Assembly: GCA_013398955.1 (NCBI GenBank)
Contig: VWPU01012116.1
Coordinates: 62,001 to 126,000, forward strand
Source of the DNA: Callaeas wilsoni
Taxonomy: Eukaryota > Chordata > Aves > Passeriformes > Callaeidae
Reading direction: 5' to 3'
Length of the DNA stretch: 64,000 nt
Below the pieces are notes generated by a model. It was not told the DNA's origin and did not search any database. It saw only the letters and a program-made list of their open reading frames with translations. This document shows positions 46,122 to 57,700 of the stretch, piece after piece (position 1 is the first letter of the stretch; each line of letters starts with the position of its first letter). The translations under genes were made by a program, and so were the position numbers.

Positions 46122-48759
46122 GTAAGAGCTCGGGAGGCGGAAAAAAAGAATAGATAAGCAGTGCTTTTTTGAATAAGCAGTCTGATAAGTTAAATAAGCC
46201 TCTCTTTATAAAGCAAGACAGAATACGTGGCCTCTTCATAGGCTTCCCTTTGCTGAATATTACTTTTCAATATATTCAGGCCAGTGTTTGAAGTAAACGT
46301 TAATATGTCTTATATTAAAAATGAGCTTAAGCTGCCTCTGACTTTTATTTAACTGTGATTGAAATGTCGTTCTGAAGGTTTATGAGACTCACTGTGCTTA
46401 AACACTAGTGTGGTATGATTTGAGTACTTTTGATATAGAAGAAATTAATTCTGGATCATGGAAAAGACTCATCACACAAGTATGAATGGAATAACTTCCA
46501 TTACAGTGGATATTACTCTTTTTGGATGTTCCTGATGACTGATTGCTACCCTAGAGTATAATTGCAAGCAGGAATACAGAGAACATTGTGAACCCATAAA
46601 AAGGCTAGCTCTTTTTTCTGCCTGCAGTTTTAATCCTCATGCCATTTCCATCTTCAGATCAGTTTTAAATGTCCATAGAACTCTGTTTTGCCTCTTTCAT
46701 CTCTTTTTAATGTGTTTCATATCTTGCCATTAGGTTCACTGCCTTTTCTGCATTTCTGCACAAAAATAATTCTGCATTTAACTCTCCCTCTGGTGGTTTT
46801 TCAACTTGTATTTTATGGTTCTAGACTATTGTTCTTTATGGTTTGTTTTGGGGTTTTTTAATGGCTCATCATACTCCTTTATGAGGAGCTTGAATTTTCT
46901 GAAGCAATCTGTGAAATTACAGGTGTTTCTACACTCTTGGGTTAGACACACTGTCTTGTTAAAAAATCTTTATATGCCTTTTGATGTATACTTATTCAAT
47001 ACCATTAACAAATAGTCACAAAAGTACAGTTTGTGATCCGAAACAAAACCATGGATCAAATGGACCCTACTGCCTAAGAGGATAATGGCCAAAATTCCTC
47101 TGCCGTTTCTACAGCTGAGAGTTACCATTTTACGAGTAATTTGTATATCCAGGCTGCTGTCACTAGACCATTTTGGTTCTCTGTTAGTTTTCTGTGATGA
47201 GTTCACATGAAGACGTCATTAGGGTTTTGGTTTTGGTTTTTTTTAGTAAAAATAAGCAAAGCTGACCCATGTTTCAACTTGATTTCAATGATTAAGCTGA
47301 GGGGCTTATTCAAATATACCATTTTAGCATGAATTAGAATTTCAAGCCTCCTACAGTATTTTAATTCCATTTCAAGCCTCCTACAGTATTTTAATTCCAT
47401 CCTAGTATCTGAATATCATCTGCTCCTACAGTCCATGGACCATATGACCTGATGAAAAGGGAATTATTTTTCTGTGTTTTATTATTATGAGCTACCTCTG
47501 CCTTTATCTGTCATGCTTTACTGTTTTTGATCTGATTCCTCCCTTTCTGCTTGCTTGGGAGTACTTTATCTATCTGATTTGGAAATACATAGAGGTAAAA
47601 AAATAGGGCTAGAGAAAAGTTGGTATCTTCAATAACATCTGAAGGCTACATAGGGCAATAATAGCACTCATTTCAAAATCTGTTGTTGATTTGCTTGGGG
47701 TTTTATTTTTATTTTTTAGCCAACAAATCATCTTTCTCATCTTTCTGAACATGATTTTCTTTGTCCCTTGATCTGCTAGTACCTTAATACAATAAATTCC
47801 TGATGCATGTTGTTTTATCAGAAGTGAAGCACTCATCCATGTTTTATGAGAATGTTATGCAGTGAAAGTGTTGTTGCTTTAATTTTTCCCTAAGGCTTAA
47901 ATATTAAATGTAGGCAATTGCTTTAAAGGAAATATTTTTAAATAGGTTATTATGTTTTAGTGTGTTTTAGCAGATATCCAATATATGTGTATGAGGTTTG
48001 CATGAACATTAGAAACTCAGTTTTATATATTTATTTTATATCCTGAATTTTGGTATTACTTTGTTTGAGAAAATAAATCCCTTCAATAACATAAATGGGC
48101 ATATTCAAGAGGAGATACTACGTTAAATAAATTGATCAAAATTAAGCTTTTTGACAAAATTATCTTTTAATAAATATATTGCTTTTCATTTAAATGGAAT
48201 GTGATCTTTGATGTATAAAACCAAATGCTCACTTGTCTAATGAAATGCAATGACTACACAATTTGAAGACTATCTACAATATGGGAGGAATGAACTCAGA
48301 TTCTTTTAATCTGCCAAATTATTCTGTTTAGTTTTGCACTGAATTGGAGTTTGTAAATATGTGTCTTTGCACTAGCTATGAAGTTAGACTTCTCCTTATT
48401 TTATTATTTATTGAACCAATGAAAGTAAGTATTCCTTGCTCAGTGATTTCCTTAATCTGTCTTTTTGTCTATCCAAACCCTGCTGAGATACGAGGAAAGA
48501 ACACTTTTGTGTAGTTTTGTTCAATGCTGGATGGAGAGATTTTCATTACCTGAAGTACCTGATTAGGGCTAATCCCGTGCAATCTCTTTGCCTATCAGAA
48601 AATAGTCATTCACAACTCCATTAGGCACTACAATAGCTTTGTGGGGATTAATACTGTTTATCTAACACAGTGAATGGATCGGAGCACATGAGGTAAGAGC
48701 AGAGCATTTACGTTTTTAAGATCTAGGCTTTCCAACTAACCAGTCTTGGACTGCACTGG
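46122..48759 (+). other. DOK6: DOK6 intron downstream of exon C, first segment
   Basis: The donor GTAAGAG is followed by AT-rich intron. A perfect 30-bp tandem duplication lies at 47341-47400. No gene or interspersed repeat is recognised. Confidence 0.7.
47341..47400. repeat. Perfect 30-bp tandem duplication
   Basis: The unit beginning TTCAAGCCTCCTACAGTATT and ending TTAATTCCAT occurs at 47341-47370 and again, without a mismatch, at 47371-47400. Perfect identity suggests a recent event, or a two-copy minisatellite that may vary in copy number. Confidence 0.97.
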
Positions 48760-48764
48760 GGAGT
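48760..48764. repeat. Left target-site duplication (GGAGT)
   Basis: GGAGT directly before the LTR start TGTGCTGG; repeated at 49333-49337. Confidence 0.9.
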
Positions 48765-49332
48765 TGTGCTGGTTTTGGAAAGGTTAATTTTCTTCACAGT
48801 AGCTGGTATGGGGATGAGTTTGGGATTTATGCTGAAAGCACAGTTAACAACCCAGGGGTGTTTCAGTTATTGTTGAGCAGAGCTTACACAGTTAAGGACT
48901 TTTCTGCTCCAAACCCCACCCCACCAGCAAACAGGCTGGGGGGGCACAAGGAGTTGGGAGGGGACACAGCCAGGACAGCTGACCCAGCTGACCAAAGGGA
49001 CAATCCTATCCCATATGGCGTCGTGCTGAGCATATAAAGCAGGGGGAAGGAGTAGGAATAGAGGGGATGTTTGGAGTAATGGTGTTTGTCTTCCCAAGTC
49101 ATTGGTTGGGTGTGATTGAGAGCAGTTTTCCTGGGAATGGTTGAACACCTATCTGCCGATGGGAAGTGGTGAATTAATTCCGTGTGACATTTTGCATGTG
49201 CACACAGCTTTTACTTTACCTATTCCACTGTCTTTCCTCACTTTTACCCTTTGATTCTCTCCCCCATACCAGCGGGGGAGTGAGAAAATGGCTGTGTAAT
49301 ACTTTGTTGCCAGCTGGGATTAAACCACAACA
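48765..49332 (+). mobile_element. Solo LTR of an avian endogenous retrovirus, 568 bp
   Basis: The element starts TGTGCTGGTTTTGG and ends GGGATTAAACCACAACA, with TG...CA termini and a perfect 5-bp target duplication (GGAGT). Internal landmarks of a widespread avian LTR family are TTAATTTTCTTCACAGTAGC, CTTTTCTGCTCCAAACCCCA, GACAGCTGACCCAGCTGACC, CGTCGTGCTGAGCATATAAA and GATTCTCTCCCCCATACCAG. A TATA box (TATAAA, 49033-49038) precedes a purine-rich stretch and the segment GTGTTTGTCTTCCCAAGTCA, which is about where transcription would start in an intact copy. No internal retroviral genes remain, so it arose by LTR-LTR recombination. It lies in the same orientation as DOK6. The 5-bp duplication is compatible with a class III (ERVL-type) element. 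Minus-strand open frames within it are artefacts. Confidence 0.95.
49033..49038 (+). promoter_or_regulatory. LTR TATA box
   Basis: TATAAA in the context GAGCATATAAAGCAGG inside the solo LTR, at the position expected for the U3 core promoter. Whether it is still active is unknown. Confidence 0.7.
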
Positions 49333-49337
49333 GGAGT
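49333..49337. repeat. Right target-site duplication (GGAGT)
   Basis: GGAGT directly after the terminal CCACAACA; identical to 48760-48764. Confidence 0.9.
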
Positions 49338-52300
49338 TTTAAAGTTTAATCATCAATGATTCACAGGATTTCCTTAACTTATGGATGTATGTAATGTGTT
49401 CAGACACCTCATTCTCATTTTTTTGGATATTGGATATGTTGGAGGCCCTGTGGAGTTGACCTGCGTGAGTGCGCTTACTTCTCTTCAAAGTTTTGGAAGT
49501 GCTGCTCCATGTAGATGGGCTGAATTAGTTCTTGACTGTCTCAGATTTTAAGCCTCTGAAACGGGAAGTGTCTCCTTACAGAGCTGCCCACCCCAACAGT
49601 CCAGATGAAGTTGCTCTTAATTTGCATGGGATTGCATTAAGTACATGCAATTTAAGAAACAAGCCAGAAAAGCAGTAAAACAGCCACAGGTGAAACATTT
49701 CATAGTCCTGATCAGATGTGAAGACATCCTTTTCAGTGTCTTGTCCAAGTTACAGGATTCATTTTGCTGATGTTGTAAGCCAAACAATCCATAGTAAAGG
49801 CCATAAACAATGTTTAAACTCCACTCTCTGGTAACTGCAAAAGGCAATTGTCCAAGCTTTCCTTTCAGCAAAACAATCTGTCTGAGGCATCTTTTTAGGA
49901 ACATAAGAGGAGACTCCTAAGATTTCAGAATTGAGACACTGAGAAAATTAAGCACATATGGACTCCCTTGTTCATTTTGAAATGTTTTTTCTTTTGCTTT
50001 ACTGTAGTTTTGTCTTTTACATTATTTTCTATGTATGGAAATTGTCTGGTCAAGTGTATTAACTGGCTAGAAGTATTAAAAAAAACTAAAATCAAGTCGA
50101 ACTGGGTAGACAATATAATGAGGGGATGGGCTGTGGAAGCTCCAGCCAAACTTTGCCAAATTCTGTGAGTTTCCAGCAGAGTAGAGAGTCTGAGGCAGAA
50201 GATTTTTCTTGGATTTTTGGGAGCAGAAGAAGCCACAAACCTATTACACACTCCTTTTTCTGAAATACGGGTTTTTTTTTACTTTGTAGACAAGATGTTG
50301 AAATTTAAACAATTTCAAGTATTTCCAAGTTAAGTCATGCTGTGCATTCAAAGAGATTCATTAAACCACACTAAACTATTCCTTCATTATTTGCCTTTGA
50401 TTTGGGTTTTTTTGTTCATCAGAGAAAATTTAATGAAAGATGTAATCCTCTATCACTTCTAAGATCTGGAATCTGTTTCTTTGGTTAAGAAAAATATTAA
50501 GCTCAAGCATTACACCGTGGTGACATGAGAATTTCTCAGATTTTTTTTTTCCCAAGACTGATATACTCATTTTCTCTGTGGTAGATACACAGATGCTAGG
50601 GTTATCTAAAGCAGAAAGTTCACTGTTTGCTTCAGGCACTACATCTGACTGAAATGTTTCATTTGTCTGTCAGTCCTCTGTGGTGATTTTTGGTGTTAAT
50701 ATGAAATGCAATAGTCAATTAACCCTTAAAGTTCCGTCACAGGAAATATGCTCTTTTTTTGCTTGTGTGGGAAGGGGTCCCTTATGCATGTGCCTCGTGA
50801 TTCAGCTGTCATGGGACTTCATATGCTGTTGTACAGGTCTATACATCCCTGAAGAGAAGCCTGCAATTCCTGATTGCTGGTGGATTATCTAAATAGTGGA
50901 TTAATTTTATCTATCATGGGTTTACGATAGAATTATAAATCATATATTATAAATCATTCTAAATATCATTATAAAGCATAAGCTTGTGATAGAATTTGTG
51001 AGTCCCTTTGGGTTGAGCAGCAGTATGAGCACCTGTGCAGCTTCAGTAAATAATTTATCATTTCACATAAATGTTAGCTCCGAGCTCTCAGTATCCCACC
51101 CTTTAAATAGTTAAGTTTGCTAGGATCTTTTCCTTCTTTTACACCTCTGTGATATTTTCAAAAAGCCAAATTACCCATTATATAAATTTTCTACGGTTTT
51201 ATATTTCCTCACAGTCCCTTCACTTCTTTCTCATATTCTTTCCACAAGCGACATATATCACTAAAATCCGAAAATAAAAAGCTTTCTTGAAAAAGAAACA
51301 TTAATTTATTTTATGTATCCTACCCTGGCTTTTTTCTCAGTGATGACGTAGGTCTAATTTTAGGGAAAGTGGCATTTCTTACCACCAGAAAGGTCTCATT
51401 AGTTCCTGCTATTTAGCAGTGCCAAGGTTATACTGTAATATGTTGCAATTGTAGTTCCATTCCTACTTTTTTCCGTTCCAACTCTCAGTTTGCCTCTTGC
51501 CAAATTCTTGACCTGGAATCAGTTCTATGTTAGTAATTTGATTCACTTAAACCCTACTTTAAAAAGAGTTGTGTGTTTAACTCATCTACAGGATTCTTAC
51601 TCTGGTTTTGATCATGGTACCTAATCTAAGAACTGTTTTACTAGCAGAAGCTAATATAGCTCATTGTAAGTGATTTATAAAGTGCTCATTGTGTTTTCTC
51701 TCTGCCAGGGCTCCTCTCAGACTGCTCTAGCATTGATGAGTCAGAGCAAGTTCCACCAAAACTCACATAGCACTGAAATTCTTCATCATATAATTGACAA
51801 TGGGAAGCAGAGAGAAGAAAAGGTTGCATTGTACCTTCTAAAGCATTCTGCTTTTTTTTTAACCCTGTTTTGAAAAATCACTCATGATCTACAAACCTAC
51901 AAAATATCTTCCCCCACTGACAAAGAACACCTGAGCCATTTCACTTCACTGTGAAAGCTAATTTTTATGAGAAAAAGAAAGGACAATATATTGAGAGAAT
52001 AAAATTACCTTTATTAATTTTAACAGAAATAGATTGAGAAGTCAGCGACTCTTAGGACAGAGCACCAAGCTTCATAGATGAAGTTGTGTAGCATAATAAT
52101 GACTAAATTTGTAAACACTAAACTGATAGCAGTGAGCACATCACTAGTTCATGAATTCAGCATTGCCCAAGCAGTAAATTTTCTTATGAATTTGCACTGA
52201 GTGAAAGGCATGCAGTTAGAAAAACAGTCACCCAAAGTTTGTCCAGTGAACACAGCACACGTGCAGCTCAGAAGGAAAGCCATCATCTCTGAGGTGTCTG

Positions 52301-53899
52301 TAGAAGTGGCTTATATTTGCAGATCACAGAGGGATCAGCATGAGTTGTCAGCTGATCACCAGCTGTCCAATATAATTTGTTTATTTGAAAGGTTGCAAAG
52401 CTTTTTAATGAAATCAATAAGAATGGTATCATGTTTGACTAATGTATTAGCAGACAGCGTGTTAAGTTCCTCCTGATGATCCTGACATTACATGAATTGT
52501 ACCTTTCAGTTGAAGTGCCTAATTTGCTTTCTCTCTTCATAACAGTCACCTCATAGTCAAATTAGGGCTTGTTTGAAAATATTTTGAGACCAGCTGCCAT
52601 TTAGCTTTCAGGAGGTTTTACATCCAAGTGTGAGTCCAAAGATTTATTTACTTACCATATTCTAATTGTCTCTTTTTCATACCTATGCTCTCCTGTAAGC
52701 ATGCATTGTTGGATTAATATTCCTGAAGCTGAATATAGCTAACGAAGTTATTGCTGTGTAATGTATGAGTACAGAAGAAGCAGACAAAATAATTCATACA
52801 TTCTTAATTACATTAGGATTCATTTATTGTTTCAGCTCTGCATTTTAACCTTTGAATTACACAGTCAGCAACAGCAATAATTAATCTCATATGGCAGGTC
52901 TGGATAACTTGAGATGCTCGAGCAGCAGGTCCTTTTATCGCTGAGAGGCATAATAACCTTTAACCTCCTACCTGAAAATACAGGAGGACTGAAATAACTT
53001 AGATTTGGAAACTAAAACAATTTAGTTAAAGAAAAAAATTAATATCAAAACTCAAAAGCTTTTAGATACAACATGCTAATAGATTTTGCAATGTTCTTCG
53101 TTTAATATATAGATACCATTTACAGTAAAAGTGTCTATTTTAGCACTGAAATACTGTTGCATCTCTCCCCCATCAAGGCTTATTTGCATGAGCTAATTAA
53201 AAATGCTGAAACTTGACACCTAATTATCTATATAGACAGTGAAAGAGTGCTAAACACTTCACAAAGGGCAATCCAGAAGGCCACATTTTGCACAAAGAAC
53301 CATGTAGCCAGCAAGAATGCTAAACGCAAATAAATCCTTTTCTCCAAAGCTTGTGAATGTAGGATCATCAGTTGAGGAGGAGGTTTGAAATATCCTTTAT
53401 GCTAGGGCTGTGTACTGTACAAACATAGAAGGAAGTAATCAAAATGCAAAGGCTGGAATTTGCACAACAAAAGAGCCTTGTTCATGAATATGTAGGAACC
53501 TGTGCAAACCCCTGCTTGCACATGCACACATGGAGCATTGCAGAAGCATAAAGGGGCACAGTTTCATACATTTGTGGGTTTCATTGGTTGTCAGGAATTC
53601 TGGTTCCTCTGCTGGTGCATAGATTTATTCTAAAGGTCATTTTAGTGTTGAACAGTTCGTTTTCTCTTGTATGCCAGATGCAAAAGAAATTGCAATGGAA
53701 GTTTTATTTTTCTCTCAGGCTTGGGTCTTCATTATACTGAAATCAAGTTGAGTACAGCTTTACTGTTGGTCACTACTCTTGAACTGAGAAAGATGCTTTA
53801 GCAGGCTGGTCTTTGAAGGTTTTGCCTAATATCTGCCTAATTGCCCCTGTTCTTTCAGGCAGTATTGATTCATTGTTCTCAGAAATAATAAACTCACCT
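49338..53899 (+). other. DOK6: DOK6 downstream intron between LTR and CR1
   Basis: AT-rich intron with no recognised repeat. The part at about 52780-53560 reads like regulatory DNA, with repeated TAATTA/TTAATTA, CAATAATTAATC and TTATTTGCATGAGC motifs. Overlapping small frames at 49617-50251 are chance. Confidence 0.6.
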
Positions 53900-54295
53900 C
53901 TAAGTAGCAGCTGAGGCCGCTTGGTCTGTTCAGCCTTGAGGAAACTGAGGGCAGACCTCCTTGCAGTCTTCAAAATCCTCACAATGGGAAAAGAAGGGAC
54001 AGGTACTGCTGTCTTCACTCTCATGACCAGTGACAGGACTCAAAGAAATGGGACGAAACTGAGTCAGGAGAGGATTAGGTTAGATATCGGGAAAAGGTTT
54101 TTCGCCTTGAGGGTGCTTGGAACAGGCTCCCCAGGGAAGTGGTCACAGCACCAAGCCTGACAGAGTTCAAGAAGAGTTTGGACAATGCTCTCAGGCATGT
54201 GGTGTGACTCTTGAGGTATCCTGTGCAGGATCAGGAATCGGACACTCTGACCCTGATGGATCCCTCCCAACTCAGCATATTCTACTATTCTATGA
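53900..54295 (+). mobile_element. CR1 LINE 3' end, sense to DOK6
   Basis: CR1 3' terminal segment starting near AGCAGCTGAGGCCGCTTGGT and running through CTGAGGGCAGACCTCCTTGC, ATGACCAGTGACAGGACTCA, AGGTTAGATATCGGGAAAAG, GGAACAGGCTCCCCAGGGAA and GATGGATCCCTCCCAACTCA. It ends in ATTCTACTATTCTATG (54279-54294), the family's terminal short repeats. It is 5'-truncated and non-coding, with the same layout as the copy at 8130. Confidence 0.93.
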
Positions 54296-54706
54296 AATAC
54301 CTATTGGCATCTTTTTGTTTTGCTTTATTAAGATGTATTTCTGGAGAGTGTGGGTACCCAGTAACTTCTTTGCTTCCAAAAGAGGTCAGTTGAGTGATTT
54401 TGGCCATTACTGTCAGTCACAGATGGATAGCAGTTCCAGAAATACTTGTGTGTCTGGACATAGTAATAGTGTGAGAGCAGAAATTTTACCATAGAAATTT
54501 CCATGGTGATTCTTTTTTCCAGTAGCTGTATGCTAACTTTTCATTAGTAAGTTGAATGTCCTTACCAACAGAGCTTTATATATATCTAAGTTATATATAT
54601 ACTCATTTCCCAACATACTTATGGTATATGTGATCTCACTGCACCCAAGACTCTGTTGGAATATATGAGTAACTGTGGAGGTTACTAACTTTTTTTTTAA
54701 AAATTG

Positions 54707-54764
54707 ATTTTACAAATTTTTTTTTGTAAAATTGTAAAAAAATTGCAGGTTTTTTTACAATTTT
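54707..54764. repeat. Overlapping AT-rich inverted repeats (two alternative hairpins)
   Basis: Hairpin 1: ATTTTACAAA (54707-54716) with its complement at 54723-54732 and a loop of six T. Hairpin 2: AAAATTGTAAAAAAA (54728-54742) with an exact 15-bp complement at 54750-54764 and the loop TTGCAGG. The two share 54728-54732, so they cannot form fully at once. Confidence 0.92.
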
Positions 54765-57700
54765 TGTTTTCAAAAATAATCAATAATCATGAAAATAATA
54801 TTTCCATCTATTGATTAATTAATTGTCAATTTCATTCATTATGTCATTGATTAGAAAAACTCTGCTCTTCTATAAAAAGCTATTGGTAATCAAAACAAAG
54901 ACAATAATATTGAATAAAAATCACTAATGGAGACAGCATCAGTTTGCAAACCAGACAATTTTGTTGAATTAGTGAATAACTAGGATGTTTTGGTTAAAAC
55001 CTTTAAAACATGGTAAATAACTCTGATAATATATATTCTTCACTGTTCTCAACAGCTGCACTTTAGTGAAATCCAAGTCACTTTTTGTGAACTTTTACTA
55101 CTACGAAAAATACACATACACACAGAGAAATATTTTAATAATATGTGTAAAATAATATAAATTTTTTCTTCCCAAAATATGTATATAACTAAATATGAAG
55201 ACCTGAAAGAACTATCCAATTGACTGTTCATGATTAATCGTTTTAATTTTTTAGGTAGTGCCTGAATACAAACCCATGTGCTTAATTTCAAGGGGGTTTT
55301 TTTCACACAGCATTTTGCTAAGGAGAAAGCAAGCCTAATAATTGAAAACCATGGCACGGCCCTCCTAGCATTACCATACGTTATACCCCCCTCAAGCCTT
55401 TTATTGCAACTAAGTGTCCTCTCACCCTAATTTAAATTAACTAAAGAACTATTAAAATATTGTCACATAGGGGAGATGGAGAGCACTTCACAGGCAGTGC
55501 CTACTCAGTGGCATTCTGGAAAAGTCAGGCTATACGGTCCCACCAGCTCCTTTAATCTTCCACTTATAAATAAGGTACCAGAGGAAGGTTTGCCCCTTAG
55601 CCCCTGCAGAGGAAATGCTATTAGCTACTGTGTCCCTCCTAATGGTACTTCTTTGCTATCATAGTAATAAGTCATTACTATTATTGCCCTATTAATAATG
55701 CTGTACTCTGTAGTGTGTGATTTATTTCTGCTGTAAGTAGTCATTTGTCACATATTTTCTAAAAAGCTTCCATCTTATTAGAAGGAGGGGAGGGAGAAGT
55801 AGCATCTAATGGAATCTCTCAATCTCGGCTGCTCCAAACATCGTTTGATCTTTCTGACTTTTTGGAAGAAAACTCAGTCAGGGCTATAATTCACTGAAAT
55901 CCTTCATCTACTTGATTATCCTGTCAGTGGCCAAAAAGTCAAATATAACATTGTATTCACATGGCTTGCTTGAACTAGTACACCTAAGCAGATTTTCACG
56001 AGTTTTTACTATTTTTTAGATCATTCTCTGTCCAGCTTGAAAAATGTCTCCTCTTTAAAATGGTGCTTTAAATGGTCCCTGATACACTTTATGAAAACAA
56101 CATTTTGAGATTAATTACAGGAGGGATTTTATTTACCTGAAATGTGCACTATTATGGCTGAAATTTCATCAAGTTGGTTATAAAGGTAAATAGAAATTAT
56201 CATTACTTATTGCATGTATCTGTATGCAATACTTAAAAACTCAAAGACATATGAAACTGTCTGACCATAAGTATCATTTATGGTCTGGAATGGGATTAAG
56301 GGCAGAAAATTGTGTAGTCTTGGGGATGATTCAGTGGAACACCCTGAAGTTCTTTCAGACGAGGGTGCCAACCCTTTATTTAATGATAGAAAGGCTGGAT
56401 CATGTGTGTCTCTGCTCATCTAAGAGTGCTGCCACTGCCACCAGAGAACAAAGAGCAGCAGCAGCGGTGCAAACCAACCTCTGAAGAGGACCCGGGAAGG
56501 AACGTGCTAAAGCTGTTTTGCAACACACCAGACAGCAAGTGGACCACAGCTTGCTGTGACTAAGAGAAACTCAAGAGATCGGTGAAAATAGGAGGGAAAA
56601 TCTGTGGGAGTGGGACAACAGAATGGGCTAAGCACGTGGAATAGGAAATAGGAATGTGGTAATTAAATACAAATGGGCTGGTAAGACAGAACCTGATAGG
56701 CAGAGACTTCTTAAAAAAACCAAAAGTTAACTGGGTTTGGAAATATGTATCATTTAAGGAGCAGTATCTAATCAGAAAGTGTGGAAGATATGAGCAAAAG
56801 TAGCAGGAAGATGTTGTCCAGGATAAGTGTTTGTCATTAGCAGATGTTGACAACACAACCTCAAATACTTCATTTCACAGGTACTTTGCCTTTTTTACCA
56901 GATGCTTCTTTAAGCCCCATGAGACCAATTTCTCAGAGAGAGGGAAAAAAGAAAAAATCAGTATGATTAGCTCTCAGCTTTAGAAGCACAGATGAAAGGG
57001 AGGACAGCCAAGAAAAAGTGTTCTGTGCACGTGAAAGTAGTGTCAAATAGCTGGTAAAAAGGACCATCAGAGAAATAAGAGCAGAAATAGCAATATACAG
57101 AAATGGAAATGTGTATTAGCATTCATCCGGAGACTAAGATTCTGTCTATGATATAAAGATACCTATAATATAAATGTTCCAGATTGACAAAATGGGGAAA
57201 TACTGTAAAAGCCTTTTCCGATGTTACCAAGGATAGTCAAAGTGATTTTAATAGAATATGTGAAATAGCCACAAACATGCCCTAGCTATTATGTGTAAAT
57301 GTCCAGGAAAGGCATGGTCACCTTTTGCTACATAAGAACCACGAAATACATTATGTATCATTCTGCACCTAAGGGATTTGTACCCTTTCTCTTTTGCCAC
57401 CAATACCGCTTTCTTTTTGGGTAGCTGTATATAAATTTTTGGTGGAGCAGCAGGTATTGCATCTGTAGTTCATGGGGTTTTAAATCTTGGCATACAGAAT
57501 CATGGACAGAAGGGATTGGCACATTCCAGTGTTCTGCGCAGTTCCGTGGCTGTTATAAATTTCTTATAAAAGTATTTCTAAGTCAGTGCAGAACAGTAGA
57601 AGCCTAAACTCTGGAATATTGAACTAGATGAGTAAACTCCAGTGTAAAAAAAGCTTGTTAGTATTTTTTTTCACAGCAAAGGATGATTGCCTTTTTCATT

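Noticed and set aside
48867..49148. Minus-strand frames of 93 and 72 codons
   Set aside because: They are antisense to the solo LTR at 48765-49332 and are not genes.
53773..54494. Frames of 60-125 codons around 54 kb
   Set aside because: They overlap the CR1 3' end, which is non-coding, and run into flanking intron.
57490..57530. Possible antisense CR1 end (CAGAATCATGGACAGAAGGG)
   Set aside because: Similarity covers only a few bases and the following sequence does not match CR1.
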